The notes beneath the pieces were generated by a model that saw only the letters and a list, made by a program, of their open reading frames with translations, had not been told where the DNA came from and searched no databases. From NCBI GenBank assembly GCA_947846985.1, contig CANTUZ010000025.1, positions 434,001 to 498,000 on the forward strand: a stretch of 64,000 nt of DNA, written 5' to 3'. This DNA is from Fratercula arctica (Eukaryota > Chordata > Aves > Charadriiformes > Alcidae). The stretch's first letter is position 1, and every line of letters begins with the position of its first letter. Below are positions 19,731 to 32,350 of the stretch, one piece after another. The translations under genes were made by a program, and so were the position numbers.

Positions 19731-20152
19731 ATTTCACAGGGGATTTTTATTGCTATTATTATGGTCTATGTGGTAAGGATGAAATAAGAATAGTTTTATT
19801 TAGGACAACACATTTTTTCATGTAAATGTGGTTTTAAATCTTGAAAGCTTTACTGTTAATTCAAACATCAGTCATTATTTAGCTTCATATTCTTTCTGGT
19901 ATTATTTACAGGGGAACATGTGCTCAGGGTACTAGAAATGGTAGAAGGGTTTTTTCACCTTTGGGTACAGTAATTTCTGCCAAGACTAGATTGACAGACA
20001 CCCAAATAATTATCAATCATGTGTGGCCAGTACAAAATGCAAGCAGTAGCCTCCATTTAATTCTTAGAGGAGATGCATGCACATTACAAAATCCACTAAA
20101 ACAACCCCCTGCCACCTATGGTAGATTCTACGGTATTTAATTTATAATTGTT
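19731..20152. other. Unassigned unique DNA
   Basis: AT-rich sequence without a recognised gene or repeat. Confidence 0.5.
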
Positions 20153-20690
20153 AGAATCATAGAATAGTTTGGGTTGGAAGGGACCTTGAAAGGTCATCTA
20201 GTCCAACCTCCCCTGCAATGAGCAGGGACATCTTCAACTAGATCAGGTTGCTCAGAGCCTCGTCTAACCTGAACTTGAATGTTCCCCGGGATGGGGCATC
20301 CACCACCTCTCTGGGCAACCTCTTCCAGTGTTTCACCACCCTCATTGTAAAAAAATTTCTTCCTTATATCTAGTCTAAATCTTCCCTCTTTTAGTTTAAA
20401 GCCATTACCCCTTGTCCTATTGCAACAGGCCCTGCTAAAAAGTTTATCCCCATCTTTCCTGTAGGCTCCCTTTAATACTGAAAGGTCGCAATAAGGTCTC
20501 CCCAGAGTCTTCTCTTCTCCAGGCTGAACACCACCAACTCTCTCAGCCAGCCCTCTGATCATTTTTGTGGCCCTCTGGACCTGCTCCAACAGGTCCACGT
20601 CTTTCCTATGCTGAGGGCTCCAGGTGGGGTCTCACGAGAGCAAAGTAGAGGGGCAGAATTACCTCCATCGACCTGCTGGCCACGCTTCTT
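20153..20690 (-). mobile_element. CR1 LINE 3' fragment
   Basis: 3' tail at 20153, then the degenerate RT C-terminus ([17 protein letters not shown] in 20194-20598). A short deletion has removed part of the [10 protein letters not shown] motif. Truncated at about 20690. Confidence 0.88.
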
Positions 20691-20693
20691 TAT

Positions 20694-20745
20694 AAGGAAT
20701 TAAATATATAAGGATGATATAAGGATGAAATATATAAGGATGAAA
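20694..20745. repeat. Short tandem repeat, ATATAAGGATGA-like
   Basis: Three to four imperfect units of ATATAAGGATGA between a truncated CR1 and LTR4. Confidence 0.7.
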
Positions 20746-20758
20746 TTACAGTTATAGT

Positions 20759-22416
20759 TGTGGCGTAGCTGGGTATCAGGGCTGTGCTTGTGTGTATAAC
20801 CCAGTGGGCCTAGCCATCAGTTCCCTGGGTAGTCCAGGAGCTCCCCAGCTACTCTCTGCTACATGAGAGAATGGACTGACTGGAGACAAGGTGATTGACA
20901 ACTCCTGGCCCCTTCACAGCAAAGCAGTTGACTAATTGTTACAGGACCTCTCACAGGGGAAATTTCAGACAGTCCAGGTGATTCCCACAGGCAGCCCCTG
21001 CTGTGCTTAGGCCAATTGATGGGCGCTACTTATATGCTTCAATATGTTGATTAAAATCCTTGGTGGAGAATCTGGCAGTTTGAGTGACTCCCCAAGCAGT
21101 TCCTGCTGTAGAATTGACCTAACTATACATAGATAAGATATTTGAAAATAGTAGAAATTCTTCCTGCAGATGCAGAAATGGTCACGTAAGAGGAGATAAT
21201 CAATAGCAATGGCTCATGCATGAATTGGAGTAGTCACGTAGGAGGAGCCATCTGGATTATAAGAATTCATTAGAAAAATAGTTCAGGGAGTCTCAACTGA
21301 TCCAAATGAAGACATCATTACAAGGAGCTTTACAATGGAGGATCCTGTCACCATCCAGACATCAACCAATCAGCCTGTTAGAGATATTTGATTGGTGTGG
21401 TGGGTTAACCTTGGCCAGCAGCCAGGTGCCCACCCAGCCACTCTCTTCACTCCTCCTCCACAACAAGACAAGGGATGAAAAACCTCATGGGTTGAGGTAA
21501 AGACAGGGACATTGCTTACAAATTACTGTCATGGGCAAAACAGACTCAACTTGGGGAAAATATATTTAGTTTATTACCAACTAAAAGAGATTTAGGCACT
21601 GAGAAACAAAGACAAAAATTAAAATAACACCTCACCCCCCTCTTTTCCCAGGCTCAACTTCATTCCTTCTTTCCAGGCTCTTCTACCCATCTACACCCCC
21701 GCCCTGAGCAGCACTGCGGGGATGGGGGAGTTACAGTCAGTACATAACATATCCCCTCTGCTGCTCCTTCCTCCTCACACTTTTCCCCTGTTCCAGCGTG
21801 GATCCTCTCCATGGGCTCCAGTCCTTCAGGGAAAAAATTGCTCCAGCGCGGGTTCTCCACAGGCTGCAATTCCTTTCAGGAGAATCTGTTCTAGTGTGGG
21901 CTTTTCCACAGGCTGCAGCTCCTTCAGGAAATATCCAGCTGCTCTGGTGCAGAGAACTCCATGGGCTGCAGTGAATATCTGCTCCAGCATGGTCTCTTCC
22001 ACAGCCTGCAGGGGAATATCTGCTCTAGCGCCTCAAATACCTCCTCCCCCTCCTTCTTCTTTGACCTTGGTGTTCCCTCTGCTGTTTCTTACTCTTTTTT
22101 CTCTCCTCCTCTGCCTGTCTGGTGTTTTTGCCCTTTCTTAAATGTGTTTTCACAGAGGTGCCACCAACTTCGATGATTATCTCAGCTTTGCCCTGTGGTG
22201 GGTCCATTGTGGAGCTGGCTGGAACTGGCTGTGTCTGGCACAGAGCAGCCTTTGACCTCTTCTCACAGAGGCCACCCCTGAAGCCCTTCCCCGCAAAAAC
22301 CTTGCCACATACACCCAATACAATTTGTCATGTGAACACTTTCCTATGCAAAATATTCCAATAAATTAGCTGCTTTTTTAAAAAAAAACACTCTGTACAT
22401 GAGTGTTTGTGCAACA
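20759..22416 (+). repeat. LTR4 solo LTR split by an LTR2
   Basis: The two parts, 20759-21395 and 22323-22416, line up with the continuous LTR4 at 14185-14783, ending GTGCAACA and carrying AATAAA near 22360. The intervening LTR2 is therefore younger. No target duplication was seen at the outer ends. Confidence 0.72.
21396..22322 (+). repeat. LTR2 solo LTR nested in LTR4
   Basis: It starts TGTGGTGGGTTAACC and ends ACCCAATACA. The flanks ATTGG (21391-21395) and ATTTG (22323-22327) differ by one base, consistent with an aged 5-bp duplication. The internal tandem array lies at about 21760-22030. Confidence 0.85.
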
Positions 22417-23082
22417 CATCCTTATTGTCAAGAATGATTAGCGTAGATCACAGCAGAAAGAGGCAGCCAACAGATGCAGTAGTTTGTGCAGCAGTTTCTG
22501 GGCTTTGCTTCTCTGAGGTCTTCTTGAGATCTCCTTGAATTTCCGGGCACTTTGTCTGGGATCTGGAAACTCCTGGGAACCCTCAGAGAAACTTGAGGGT
22601 GTCTGCTGCTGTCCATTAAGGCTAAGGATAAGGTAAGGGCAGCTCCAGCAGCTTCAAAAAAAGTCAGCTGTCCTCATCAAAGGGTGCCTACAGCTGACTC
22701 CTCATTAGGGAATGTCAAGCACCCTTTTAGCTGGTGCTAGGGAGAGAACTATATAACAGCCAAATCACAGCTCCTAGACTGTAGTGAAGAAAAACAGCAA
22801 CCAAGTGTGGTAGTTTGCATAGCAGGGCACCTAAAAACATGCAACAAGTTGAGAAACAGTGCAAAGTATATATTATTAGGAGACACCATTTCTTAGAAGA
22901 GGAGAAAACAATAAATAAGAAATTGAGAAATATCAGATGTAATGTAGCCTAAAACAGTAGTTCTCCTCATCCCACCGAGAATATCATATTGCCATTTAAA
23001 CACAAAGTTATGAACAGTAGAAAAAACACTCTTCAGGTTGCTTTTTATTTGAATATCATAACGATTTAATAATATTACCACG
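22417..23082. other. Unassigned DNA
   Basis: AT-rich sequence between two LTRs. I see no gene or known repeat. Confidence 0.45.
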
Positions 23083-23650
23083 TGTGCTGTTTTCTTGGGT
23101 TTTTTTAGCTAGTATGGGGCTAGGTTTTGGATTTGTGCTGAAAACAGTGTTGATAATACAGGGATATTTTCATTATTGATAAGCAGTGCTTACACAAAGT
23201 CAAGGCCTTTTCTGCTTCTCACATGACCCCACCAGCGAGTAGGCTGGGGGTACACAAGAAGTTGGAAGGGGACACAACAAGGACAGCTGGCCTAAACTTA
23301 CCAGAGGGATATTCCATACCATATGACGTCATGCTCAGCAATAAAAAAGCTGGGGGAAGAAGAAGGAAGGGGGGACTTTTGGAGTTATGGCATTTGTCTT
23401 CCCAAGTAACCGTTATACATGATGCAGCCCTGCTTTCCTGGAAATGGCTGAGCACCTGCCTGCCGATGGGAAGTAGTGAATGAGTTCCTTGTTTTGCTTT
23501 GTTTCCTTGCATGGCTTTTGCTTTACCTAATAAACTGTTTTTATCTCAACCCACGAGTTTTTTCACTTTTACCCTTCCAATTCTCTCCCCCATCCAACTG
23601 GGTGGGGGAATGAGCAAGCAGCTGTGTGGTGCTGGGGTTAAACCACGACA
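23083..23650 (+). repeat. LTR6 solo LTR
   Basis: It starts TGTGCTGTTTTC and ends GGGTTAAACCACGACA. AATAAA at 23529-23534 precedes the phrase TATCTCAACCCACGAG, a motif also shared in inverted form by LTR1 and LTR2. The first 130 bases are diverged. No target duplication was found, so the left end is approximate. Confidence 0.7.
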
Positions 23651-24090
23651 CAATGAATATATGCGGAGGCCTTCAAAATCTACCTTACAAGGCAACTAAC
23701 TCATGAAAGGCTAAACTCTTCTGCAGCTTCAAAAGACTGTCATACGTAGTAACATATAAATATAAATTTGCCAGATGTGTCCTGTTGCAAATGCCACACT
23801 GTGTCAATTCCATTCCTTACAAGCACTTAAATGTAAGTAAAAAAACATGGTGTTTTTTGAGAGTAGATGACAGGGCCACGCTCAGTTTTTCGGGGAACAT
23901 ATCTGCAAAAGAAATGGATGCCATATACAACCAGAAATCTCCATCTTCCCTTTACTATGAAAGTACTTATAGCACTGTAATATTTTGAGGCACCTAGGCA
24001 TCTGGAAACGTTGAATTAGCCATCTCAATAGGGGTAGGGGATGGAGACACACACGGCAGCAAAGACGCAACGGTTGTTGATGCATTAGAA
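23651..24090. other. Unassigned DNA
   Basis: AT-rich between LTR6 and the start of recognisable CR1 endonuclease. Part after 24000 could be further degraded CR1. Confidence 0.45.
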
Positions 24091-26383
24091 ACCACGGAAG
24101 CACCCAAGAACAGGCACATAGCCTCACGATCACAGGCACTGGTTCTCATGGGGGACTTAAACTACCCTGACGTTTGCTGGAAAGGCAACACAGCCAGGCA
24201 CGCACAGTCCCGGAGGTTTCTGCAGAGCATTGACGATAGCTTCTTGACGTAGGTGGTGGAGGAACCAACGAGGAGAGGTGCACGGCTGGGCCTTGTGCTG
24301 ACAAATAAAGAAGGACTAGTTGGGGATGTGAGAGTCGGGGGTAGCCTTGGCTGCAGTGACCATGAGATGGTGGAGTTCAGGATCCTGCGTGGAAGAAGCA
24401 GGGCAAAAAGTAGCATTACAACCCTGGACTTCAGGAGAGCTGGCTTTGGCCTCTTCAAAGACCTGCTTGGAGGAATCCCATGGGCTAAGGCTCTAGAAGG
24501 AAGGGGGGTGCAAGAGAGCTGGTTAATATTTAAGCACCACTTCCTCCAAGCTCAAGATCGGTGCATCCCTAGGAGCAAGAAATCAGGCAAAGGAGGCAGG
24601 ACACCTGCACGGATGAGCTTCTGGAAAAACTCAGATGGAAGAAGGAAGTTTACAGAATGTGGAAAAAGGGACTGGCCACTTGGGAGAAGTATAGGAACAT
24701 TGTCAGAGGATGCAGCGAGGAAGGCTAAGGCCTACTTGGAATTAAACCTGGCAAGGGATGTCAAGGACAATAAGAAGGGCTTCTTCAAGTACATCAGCAG
24801 TAAAAGGAAGACTAGGGAAACTGTGGGTCCGCTGCTGAATGAGGTAGGTGCCCTGGTGATGGAGGATGCAGAGAAGGCGGAGTTACTGAATGCCTTCTTT
24901 GCTTCATTCTTTACTGCTAAGGCCGGCCCTCAGGAACCCCAGACCCTGGAGGCAGGAGAGAGAGCCTGGAGTAAGGAAGACCCTCCCTCGATCAAGGAGG
25001 ATCAGGTTCGAGATCATTTAGGCAATCTCGACACCCACAAATCCACGGGCCCTGATGGGATGCACCCACGAGTGCTGAGGGAGCTGGCAGATGTTATTGC
25101 TGGGCTGCTCTCCATCATCTTTGAAAGGTCCTGGAGAACAGGAGAGGTGCCTGAGGACTGGAGGAAAGCCAATGTCACGCCACTCTTCAAAAAGGGCAAG
25201 AAGGAGGACCCGGGAAACTACAGGCCGGTCAGCCTCACCTCCATCCCTGGGAAGGTGATGGAACAGCTCATCCTGGATGTCATCTCTAAGCATGTGGAGG
25301 AAGGGAAGGTCATCGGGAGTGGTCAGCATGGATTCACCAAGGGGAAATCATGCTTGACCAATTTGATAGCCTCTACAATGGAATGACTGGCCGGGTGGAT
25401 GAGGGGAGAGCAGGGGACGTTGTCTACCCTGACTTCAGCAAGGCTTTTGACACTGTCTCCCATAACATCCTCATAGATAAGCTTGGGAAGTGTGGGTTAG
25501 ATGAGTGGACAGTGAGATGGATGGAGAACTGGCTGAATGGCAGAGCTCAGAGGGTTGTGATCAGCGGCGCAGAGTCTAGTTGGAGGCCTGTAACTAGCGG
25601 TGTTCCCCAGGGGTCAGTACTGGGTCCAGTCCTCTTCAATATATTCATCAATGACCTGGATGAGGGGACAGAGTGCACCCTCAGCAAGTTTGCTGCTGAC
25701 ACAAAGCTGGGAGGGGTGGCTGACACACCGGAAGGCTGTGCCGCCATTCAGCGAGGCCTGGACAGGCTGGAGAGTTGGGCGGAGAGGAACCTAATGAAAT
25801 TCAACAAGGGCAAGCGTAGGGCCCTGCACCTGGGGAGGAATAACCCCATGCACCGGTACAGGTTGGGGGCGGACCTGCTGGAAAGCAGCTCTGCAGGGAG
25901 AGACCTGGGAGTCCTGGTGGACAACAGGTTGACCATGAGGCAGCAATGTGCCCTTGTGGCCAAGAAGGCCAATGGTCTCCTGGGGTGCATTAAAAAGAGC
26001 ATGGCCAGCAGGTGGAGGGAGGTCATCCTCCCCCTCTACTCTGCCCTGGTGAGGCCGCACCTGGAGTACTGTGTCCAGTTCTGGGCTCCCCAGTTCAAGA
26101 AGGACAGGGAACTACTGGAGAGAGTCCAGCGGAGGGCTACAAAGATGGTCAAGGGACTGGAACACCTCTCTTATGAGGAAAGGCTGAGAGCCCTGGGTCT
26201 GTTTAGCCTGGAGAAGAGAAGACTGAGAGGGGACCTCATCAATGTTTATAAATATCTAAAGGGCGGGTGTCAAGAGGATGGGGTCAAACTGTTCTCATTG
26301 GTGCCCAGCGACAGGACAAGGGGCAACGGGCACAAGCTAGAACAGAGGAAATTCCATCTCAACATGGGGAAAAACTTCTTTAC
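24091..26383 (+). mobile_element. CR1 LINE ORF2 region, near-identical inverted twin of 42424-44614
   Basis: Plus-strand CR1 from the endonuclease (ALVLMGDLNYPDVCWKG in frame near 24140, with a stop just before 24253) through most of the RT. From 24174 to about 26365 it matches 42424-44614 read backwards with only a few differences. The twin begins mid-element, which argues for DNA-level copying or gene conversion. At about 26384 a 28-bp piece that reads as the reverse complement of a CR1 RT segment joins it to a second CR1. Confidence 0.92.
24253..26383 (+). pseudogene. CR1 ORF2 (endonuclease C-terminus and RT)
   Basis: Two long frames overlap: 24253-25386 (endonuclease C-terminus with SLGCSDHEMVEF, then RT N-terminus with GPDGMHPRVLREL and [17 protein letters not shown]) and 25350-26399 ([34 protein letters not shown], then KFAADTKL where the FADD catalytic motif is changed to FAAD). 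A one-base shift near 25360-25390 separates them. The altered FADD box and the shift make it inactive. Confidence 0.88.
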
Positions 26384-28010
26384 AGGGGAACACTGCTAGT
26401 TACAGACCTCCAGGAGTACTACAAGGATGTCATGAGGTTTTGCTGGGAGAAAATTAGAAGGGACAAAGCCCAACTAGAACTTAATCTGGCTACTGCCATA
26501 TAAGACAATAAAAATTTTTATCTATGAATACATTAGCAGCTAAAGGAGGGCTAAGGAGAACCTCCATCCTCTATAGGATGCGGTGGGAAACACAGTGACA
26601 AAGGATGAGGAAAAGGCTGAGGTACTTAATGCCTTCTTTGCCTCAGTCTTTAGTAGCAGGACCAGTTGTTCCCTGAGTACCCAGCCCCCTGAGCTAGCAG
26701 ATAGGGGCGGGGAGCAGAATGAAACCCCCATAATCCAAAGGGAGATGGTGAGGAACCGTCTACAACACCTGGACATGCACAAGTCTATGGGGCCAGATGG
26801 GATCCACCCGAGGGTACTGAGGCAGCTGGCAGAAGTGCTCACTGAGCCACTTTTCATCATTTACCAGCAGTCCTGGCTAAGCGGGGAGGTCCCAGTTGAC
26901 TGGCATCTAGCAAATGGGATGCCCATCTACAAGAAGGGCCGGAAGGAGGATCCGGGGAACTACAGGCCTGTCAGTCTGAACTCGATCACCTTGGAGCAGA
27001 TCACCTTGAGTGCAATCACACAGCACGTACAGGACAACCAGGTGATCAGGCCCAGTCAGCATGGGTTCATGAAAGGCAAGTTCTGCTTGACAAACCTGAT
27101 CTCCTTCTATGACAAGGTGACCTGCTTAGTGGATGAGGGAAAGGCTGTGGATGTTGTTTACCTGTACTTTAGTAAGGCATTTGATACCTCTTCCCACAGC
27201 ATCCTCCTGGAGAAACTGGCTGCCCATGGCTTGGACGGGAGTACTCTTCGCTGGGTAAAAAACTGTCTGCCTGGCCAGGCTCAAAATGTTGTTGTGTATC
27301 AAGTCAGGCTTGGGGCAGAGTGGCTTCAAAGTTGCCGGTCAGAAAAGGACCTGGGGGTGTTGGTCGACTGCCGGCTGAATATGAGCCAGCAGTGTGCCCA
27401 GGTGGCCAAGAAGGTCAATAGCATCCTAGTCTGTATCAGAAATTGTGTGGCCAGCAGGACTAGGGAAGTGATCGTACCCCTGTACTCGGCACTTGTGAGG
27501 CTGCACCTCAAATACTGTGTTTGGTTTTGAGCCACTCACTACAAGAAAGATATTGAGGTGCCGGAGCACATCTAGGCTGGTTGAGGGTCTAGAGAACAAG
27601 TCTTATGAGGAGCAGCTGAGGGAACTGGGGTTGTTTAGCCTGGAGAAAAGGAGGCTGAGGGGAGACCTTCTCGCTCTCTACAACTCCCTGAAAGGAGGTT
27701 GTAGTGAGGTGGGGGTCGATCTCTTCTCCCAAGTAACAAGTGATAGGACAAGAGGAAATGGCCTCAAGTTGCGCCAGGGGAGGTTTAGACTGGATATTAG
27801 GAAAAATTTCTTCACCAAAAGGGTTGTCAAGCATTGGAACAGGCTGCCCAGGGAAGTGGTGGAATCGCCATCCCTGGAGGTATTTAAAGGACATGTAGAT
27901 GTAGTACTTAGGGATATGGTTTAGTCCTGAACTTGGAAGTGTTAGGTTAATGGTTGAACTTGATGATCTTAAGCGTCTTTTCCAACCTGAATGATTCTCT
28001 GATTCTATGA
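26384..28010 (+). mobile_element. Second CR1 LINE joined in tandem
   Basis: Plus-strand CR1 of another subfamily: linker with [18 protein letters not shown] (26583-27530 with [30 protein letters not shown], then a deletion of the FADD region near 27290), RT C-terminus in 27517-27924, and a tail ending GATTCTCTGATTCTATGA at 28010. 26384-26661 is also present, inverted, at the window start. Confidence 0.9.
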
Positions 28011-28214
28011 AATGATGGATATTACTTTAAGTCTTGTGATATTTTGGGTTTCCCTTAAATGTCCCACTTCTGTAGTACCATTGCTGCATGAAAGATATCA
28101 GAACATTCCCTGTTTTTAAATGAAACTTGTTCTGCACCCAAGGATGGAGATGGTGACTGAGAGAGAATGTGCAGAGTTTTTTTCTGGATCTCAATAAGAA
28201 AGGCTCAACAACAA
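28011..28214. other. Unassigned DNA
   Basis: Short AT-rich interval after the CR1 tail. Confidence 0.5.
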
Positions 28215-28526
28215 AGGGCATAATAAAATAGCTGGTTTAATATTATAGAATAATAAGAGGAATACAGATAGTGAGTAAATCTTAGGTCCCTTCAGATGTT
28301 TGGAACCTTGTTTTCGTGCAGCACCAGACAGACCCCGGATGGATTTTCCTATGGCATGCTGCACAGATCCTGTCCATGGAGAGGTTCAGCCTCCCTCCCG
28401 TACCATGGTGCCTTTTATCTTGTGTAACAAGCAGAATCATATATCTTCTCCTGACAGATTGGAATGTTCTCTTTGTCATAACATCCACCAGCGTGCAGCA
28501 CAGGCCAGCACTGTTCCCTTACAACA
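28215..28526 (-). repeat. Possible LTR (unclassified)
   Basis: On the minus strand a segment starting TGTTGTAAGGG carries GATAAAAGG about 110 bases in and ATTAAA about 240 bases later, the order of a TATA box and polyadenylation signal. The 3' terminus and any target duplication could not be fixed, and no second copy is present. Confidence 0.35.
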
Positions 28527-29850
28527 TTCTCAAGCCCTAAGTACAAGGCCCAATAGAGCAGACGTGGCTTGCCCAAGTTCACTAAATCCTCAAATACAGT
28601 GCCTTCTGCAAGGCTCTCAATACAAAGTTTATAGACAACATACCTGTGAAGAAGAATATAAAAACCCATCAAATGTAACCAATAAGTTGGAGGAAAAAAC
28701 ATAATGAAAAAAAGAGACATATATTGTTAAAATACTTTTTTAAACCAAACTCCTCAATTTTTAGTGTCCAACCTATGATTTTGCAGAACTTTTGAGTTGG
28801 CTATATAGTCAACACAAAGCTATGCAGACAAAGGGAATTTATGTAACTTATTAGAGAGTTTTGTACATAACATTGGTTGTAGTTTTTCACTCAGGAAGTC
28901 ATAATATTTAAGGAATCCTGAGCCTAATCAATAATGGAAAACGGATAAAGTAGTACCTCCATCTTTCAGACATTCTGCAACATTTCTAAAATAAAGTTTG
29001 ATAGATATCTGGCATATGAGAGTGTAGAAGGGCACAAGCAGAAAGGCTTATTGATGCTTTATGCACTTTTTGCTAACGAAAATCACTAGCAATGGAAGTG
29101 GTATCTCAGCTATGTGAGAACAGAATCATCATAGAATAAATTCCTTATATTTTCTATTCCTATTATTAAGCTCAATATTTTGCATTTTCTACAATGTATT
29201 TCAGTATTAATGTTCCTTTAATGCTACTCAAAAATAATATCAATACTAACACAATTTAACAAGTGAAGACAAATAGGGAAGACTGATGCTAATAAATTTG
29301 CATATTTCCATAGCAAAACTAAATTTCGCAATGCATGTGTTTGTGTATCCAACACTATGAAATTCCAACAAACTTCCTTTTTTGTCACATATGTGCATAT
29401 CAGCCTTTTGAGAAGTGGTTTGGTTGCTGAAGAAAGGGCAACTTGCAGCTTTGGCATAGCTGTTTGAAAATTCTAATCCACAAGAGATCAGAAGCTATTT
29501 ACAATGGCACATTTCTCTGGGCTCCCTAACATCATTATGCAGTAAGAATGAAGAGGTACTCTCACAGACAGTCTGTCAGAAATATAGTATTGATCCCTCC
29601 TCCTCCACCCTTTTTCCTCTAGGGAGACCAGATTTGAGGGTGTTACTCCATGTTTATCAGGACAACAATACTTTAGTTAACTAGTTATTTAATTTTAGTC
29701 TCATTCTAAGTATATGAAACTGCTGTTCATAAATAATATGAACAAGCAGGTTTTGAAAAATGTAGCTCAGCAGCACTGGAAGAGACAGGCTTGCAATTAA
29801 ATTTTTAAGCATCCCAAGCTCACACTCACAGGTTTTTCTTTTATACTTGT
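28527..29850. other. Unassigned AT-rich DNA
   Basis: No recognised gene, RNA or repeat. Minus-strand frame 28415-28720 is open but matches nothing I know. Confidence 0.45.
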
Positions 29851-29935
29851 GGTGGATTCACTGCAGCCAGCAGTCAAGCACCCACACAGCCACTTGCTCA
29901 CTTCCCCCATCCCCAACCCAGTACATTGCTAAAAC
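29851..29935 (+). repeat. Possible truncated LTR start (LTR2/LTR6-like)
   Basis: It begins TGTGGTGGATTCACTG and continues with a CAGCCAGCAGTCAAGCACCC-like phrase, resembling the first 80 bases of LTR2 or the inverted end of LTR6. Nothing further aligns. Confidence 0.35.
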
Positions 29936-30427
29936 TTTAAGATGTGATTACCTTGTTTCCCTGTCTCTATGAACTACTGCAGAGCTTTCAGGATGACTGA
30001 GATTCTGCAAGTGAAATATGACTGAGATGGGAATTGATTTTTATTCAGAATTGTTCGGTTTATAAAATATATTGCAGATGAGCACACATACATGCCTACC
30101 TCAATCCCCTAGCAAGTCCAAGTAAAACCCAAAATAACACCTGACAGCTACACAGTCATTAAAAATACCACACATTGAGCATTTTGTTTTTTTAAAACTT
30201 ATCTCTAGATCACAAAGCAGCAAAAACAAGAATGCATTTTGAGAAGGCACAGGTCACCCTAAGGTTGCAAAGAAAGTTTAAGAAATAATGAAAAGCTGAG
30301 AGAAAGAGCATTTCATATTTATTCATCAGCTTGTAGTCCAAAATGCAACCAAGAGTTTGGTCTTTAAGTTACACAACTGTGCCTTTAAGACCTGCTGTTT
30401 ATGTTTGTATCCATGTTCACATAAATA
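29936..30427. other. Unassigned AT-rich DNA
   Basis: No gene or repeat recognised. Confidence 0.45.
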
Positions 30428-31640
30428 GAATCACAGAATAACTGAGATTGGAAGTGACCTCTGGAAGTCTCTGGTCCAACCCCTTATTCAAAGCAGGGCC
30501 AACTTAAAGCAACTTGTCAGGGTCAGGGCCTTGTCCAGTCACAGTTTAAACATCTCTAAGGATGGAGATCCCACAGCCTCTCTGTGCCCCTGTTCTACTG
30601 TTTGACCACACTCATGGTAATAAATAAATAAACAATTCCTAAAATCTAATCGGTATTTCCCTTGTTGCAACTTGAGCCCATTGCCTCTCATCCAAAGACT
30701 GCACCTACAACAGTAGTCTTGCTCCATCTTCTCTGTATCCTCTGATACAGAGTTGTAGACAGCAAGAAGGTCTCCCCTTAGCCTTCTCTTCTTGAGGCTG
30801 AACAAGCTCAATTCTCTCAGCCCCCTAATCTTGGTGGCCTCTGATGGACTCAGTCCAGCATGGACTGGAGAGCCCAGAACTCGACACAGTACTGCAGATG
30901 TGATCTCACAAGTGCCAAATACAGGGGAGTAGTTGCTTCCCCTTGTTCTGCAGCCTAATACAGCCTAGCATGTGGATGGCCTTCTATGCTGCAAGGACAC
31001 GCTGCTGACTCATGGTCAACTTGTCCACCAGTTCTGCAAAAATACTTTCTAGCCAGTCAGACCCCAGCTTGTCCTGCTGCATGGGGTTTTTCCAGCCCAG
31101 GGACAGGACTTTGAATTTTCCTTTGCTGAGCTTCACAAAGTTCCTCTCAACCCATTTCTCCAGTCTGTAGAGATCCCTCTGAATAGCAGCCCTGCCCTCA
31201 GCATATCAACCACGAGCTTTCTGTCCAATTATACAGGTTGTTATTAAAGACATTAAATAGTATTGGCTCCACTATTGGCATCCCTGTAACATCACTAGCA
31301 ACTGGCTGCCAGTTGGACATGGTACCACTGGTCACAAGCCTCTGAGCCTGACAGTCCAGCCAGATTTCCATCCACCCTATAGTCCACTTATCCAGTCAAT
31401 ATCTCACCGATTTGAGTATAAAAGTACTACGAGAGACTGTGTCAAAGGCCTTTTCTAAAGTCAAGGTAAACTACACCAACTGCACTTCTCTCATCCGCAC
31501 AGCCAATCATCTAATTGTAGATGGCAATCAGGTTGAACAAGCATAATTTGCCCTTGGTAATGCCATGATGGCTGTTCCAAATCACCTCCCTGTCTGGCAC
31601 ATGTTTGCAAATGGTTTCCAGAGAGATTTTTATAACCATG
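30428..31640 (-). mobile_element. Old CR1 LINE 3' fragment
   Basis: Minus-strand CR1 with a diverged tail at 30428, RT C-terminus ([18 protein letters not shown] at 30539-30811) and, without a long frame, the middle of RT (a diverged match to the FSKAFDT region near 31440). Many stops and indels; it looks older than the other CR1s. Confidence 0.75.
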
Positions 31641-31841
31641 TAAGTCTTTGAAACACAAGGTATGCTGGGGCCTAATGGGATCCACCTGTGCTGATGGGGG
31701 AAACACATCTTTGCTCCTAAGCTGTCAGGACTGATTGAGAAACTAGAATTGATGGGGGAAGGGGATATCATCAGGACAGCTGAAGGTAAACCAATGGTTG
31801 AAATGGCATCGCCTGACAGTGGCAATGCTAGTGAGAACATT
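31641..31841. other. CR1-derived patch of uncertain orientation
   Basis: 31660-31700 on the plus strand resembles the CR1 RT N-terminus (GPNGIHLC, compare GPDGIHPRV). The rest is unassigned. It is wedged between two minus-strand CR1 pieces. Confidence 0.35.
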
Positions 31842-31987
31842 CATAGAATGATAAAATAGTTTGGGGTTGAAGGGACCTTTAAAGGTCATCTAGTCCAACC
31901 TCCTCTGCAATGAGCAGGGACATCTTCAACTACATCAGGTTGCTCAGAGCCCCGTCCAAACTGACCTTGAATGTTTCCAGGGATGGT
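31842..31987 (-). mobile_element. CR1 3'-end fragment
   Basis: About 145 bp of the CR1 3' end (tail, then GGAAGGGACCTTTAAAGG-like and the hydrophobic C-terminal codons). Truncated head-on against a plus-strand CR1 at about 31988. Confidence 0.8.
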
Positions 31988-32350
31988 GAGCAGTGATGAA
32001 TGGTATTCCTCAGGGGTTGTTACTGGGACAGGTACTGTTTAACATCTGTGTTGGTGACACGGACAGTGGGATTGAGTGCACCCTCAGCAAGTTTGCCGAT
32101 GACACCAAGCTGTGTGGAGCGGTTGACACGCTGGAGGGAAGGGATGCCACCCAGAGGGACCTGGACAGGCTTGAGAGGTGGGCCTGTGCAAACCTCATGA
32201 TCTTCAACCAGGCCAAGTGCAAGGTCCTGCACCTCGGTCAGGGCAATCCCAAGCACAAATACAGGCTGGGTGGAGAATGGATTGAGAGCAGACCTGAGGA
32301 GAAGGACTTGTGGGTGTTGGTGGATAAGAAGCTCAACATGAGCCGACAGT
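31988..32350 (+). mobile_element. CR1 RT fragment
   Basis: Plus-strand RT core at 31993-32355: [17 protein letters not shown], the intact FADDTKL catalytic box, and [12 protein letters not shown]. Cut at 32350 by the tail of the next CR1 in the opposite orientation. Confidence 0.88.

Noticed and set aside
19041..19787. A 248-codon plus-strand frame
   Set aside because: It lies entirely in the LTR2 solo LTR and comes from its internal tandem array.
20694..20745. Tandem units as a CRISPR-like array
   Set aside because: Units are directly abutting, short and imperfect, with no spacers; the DNA is a vertebrate genome.
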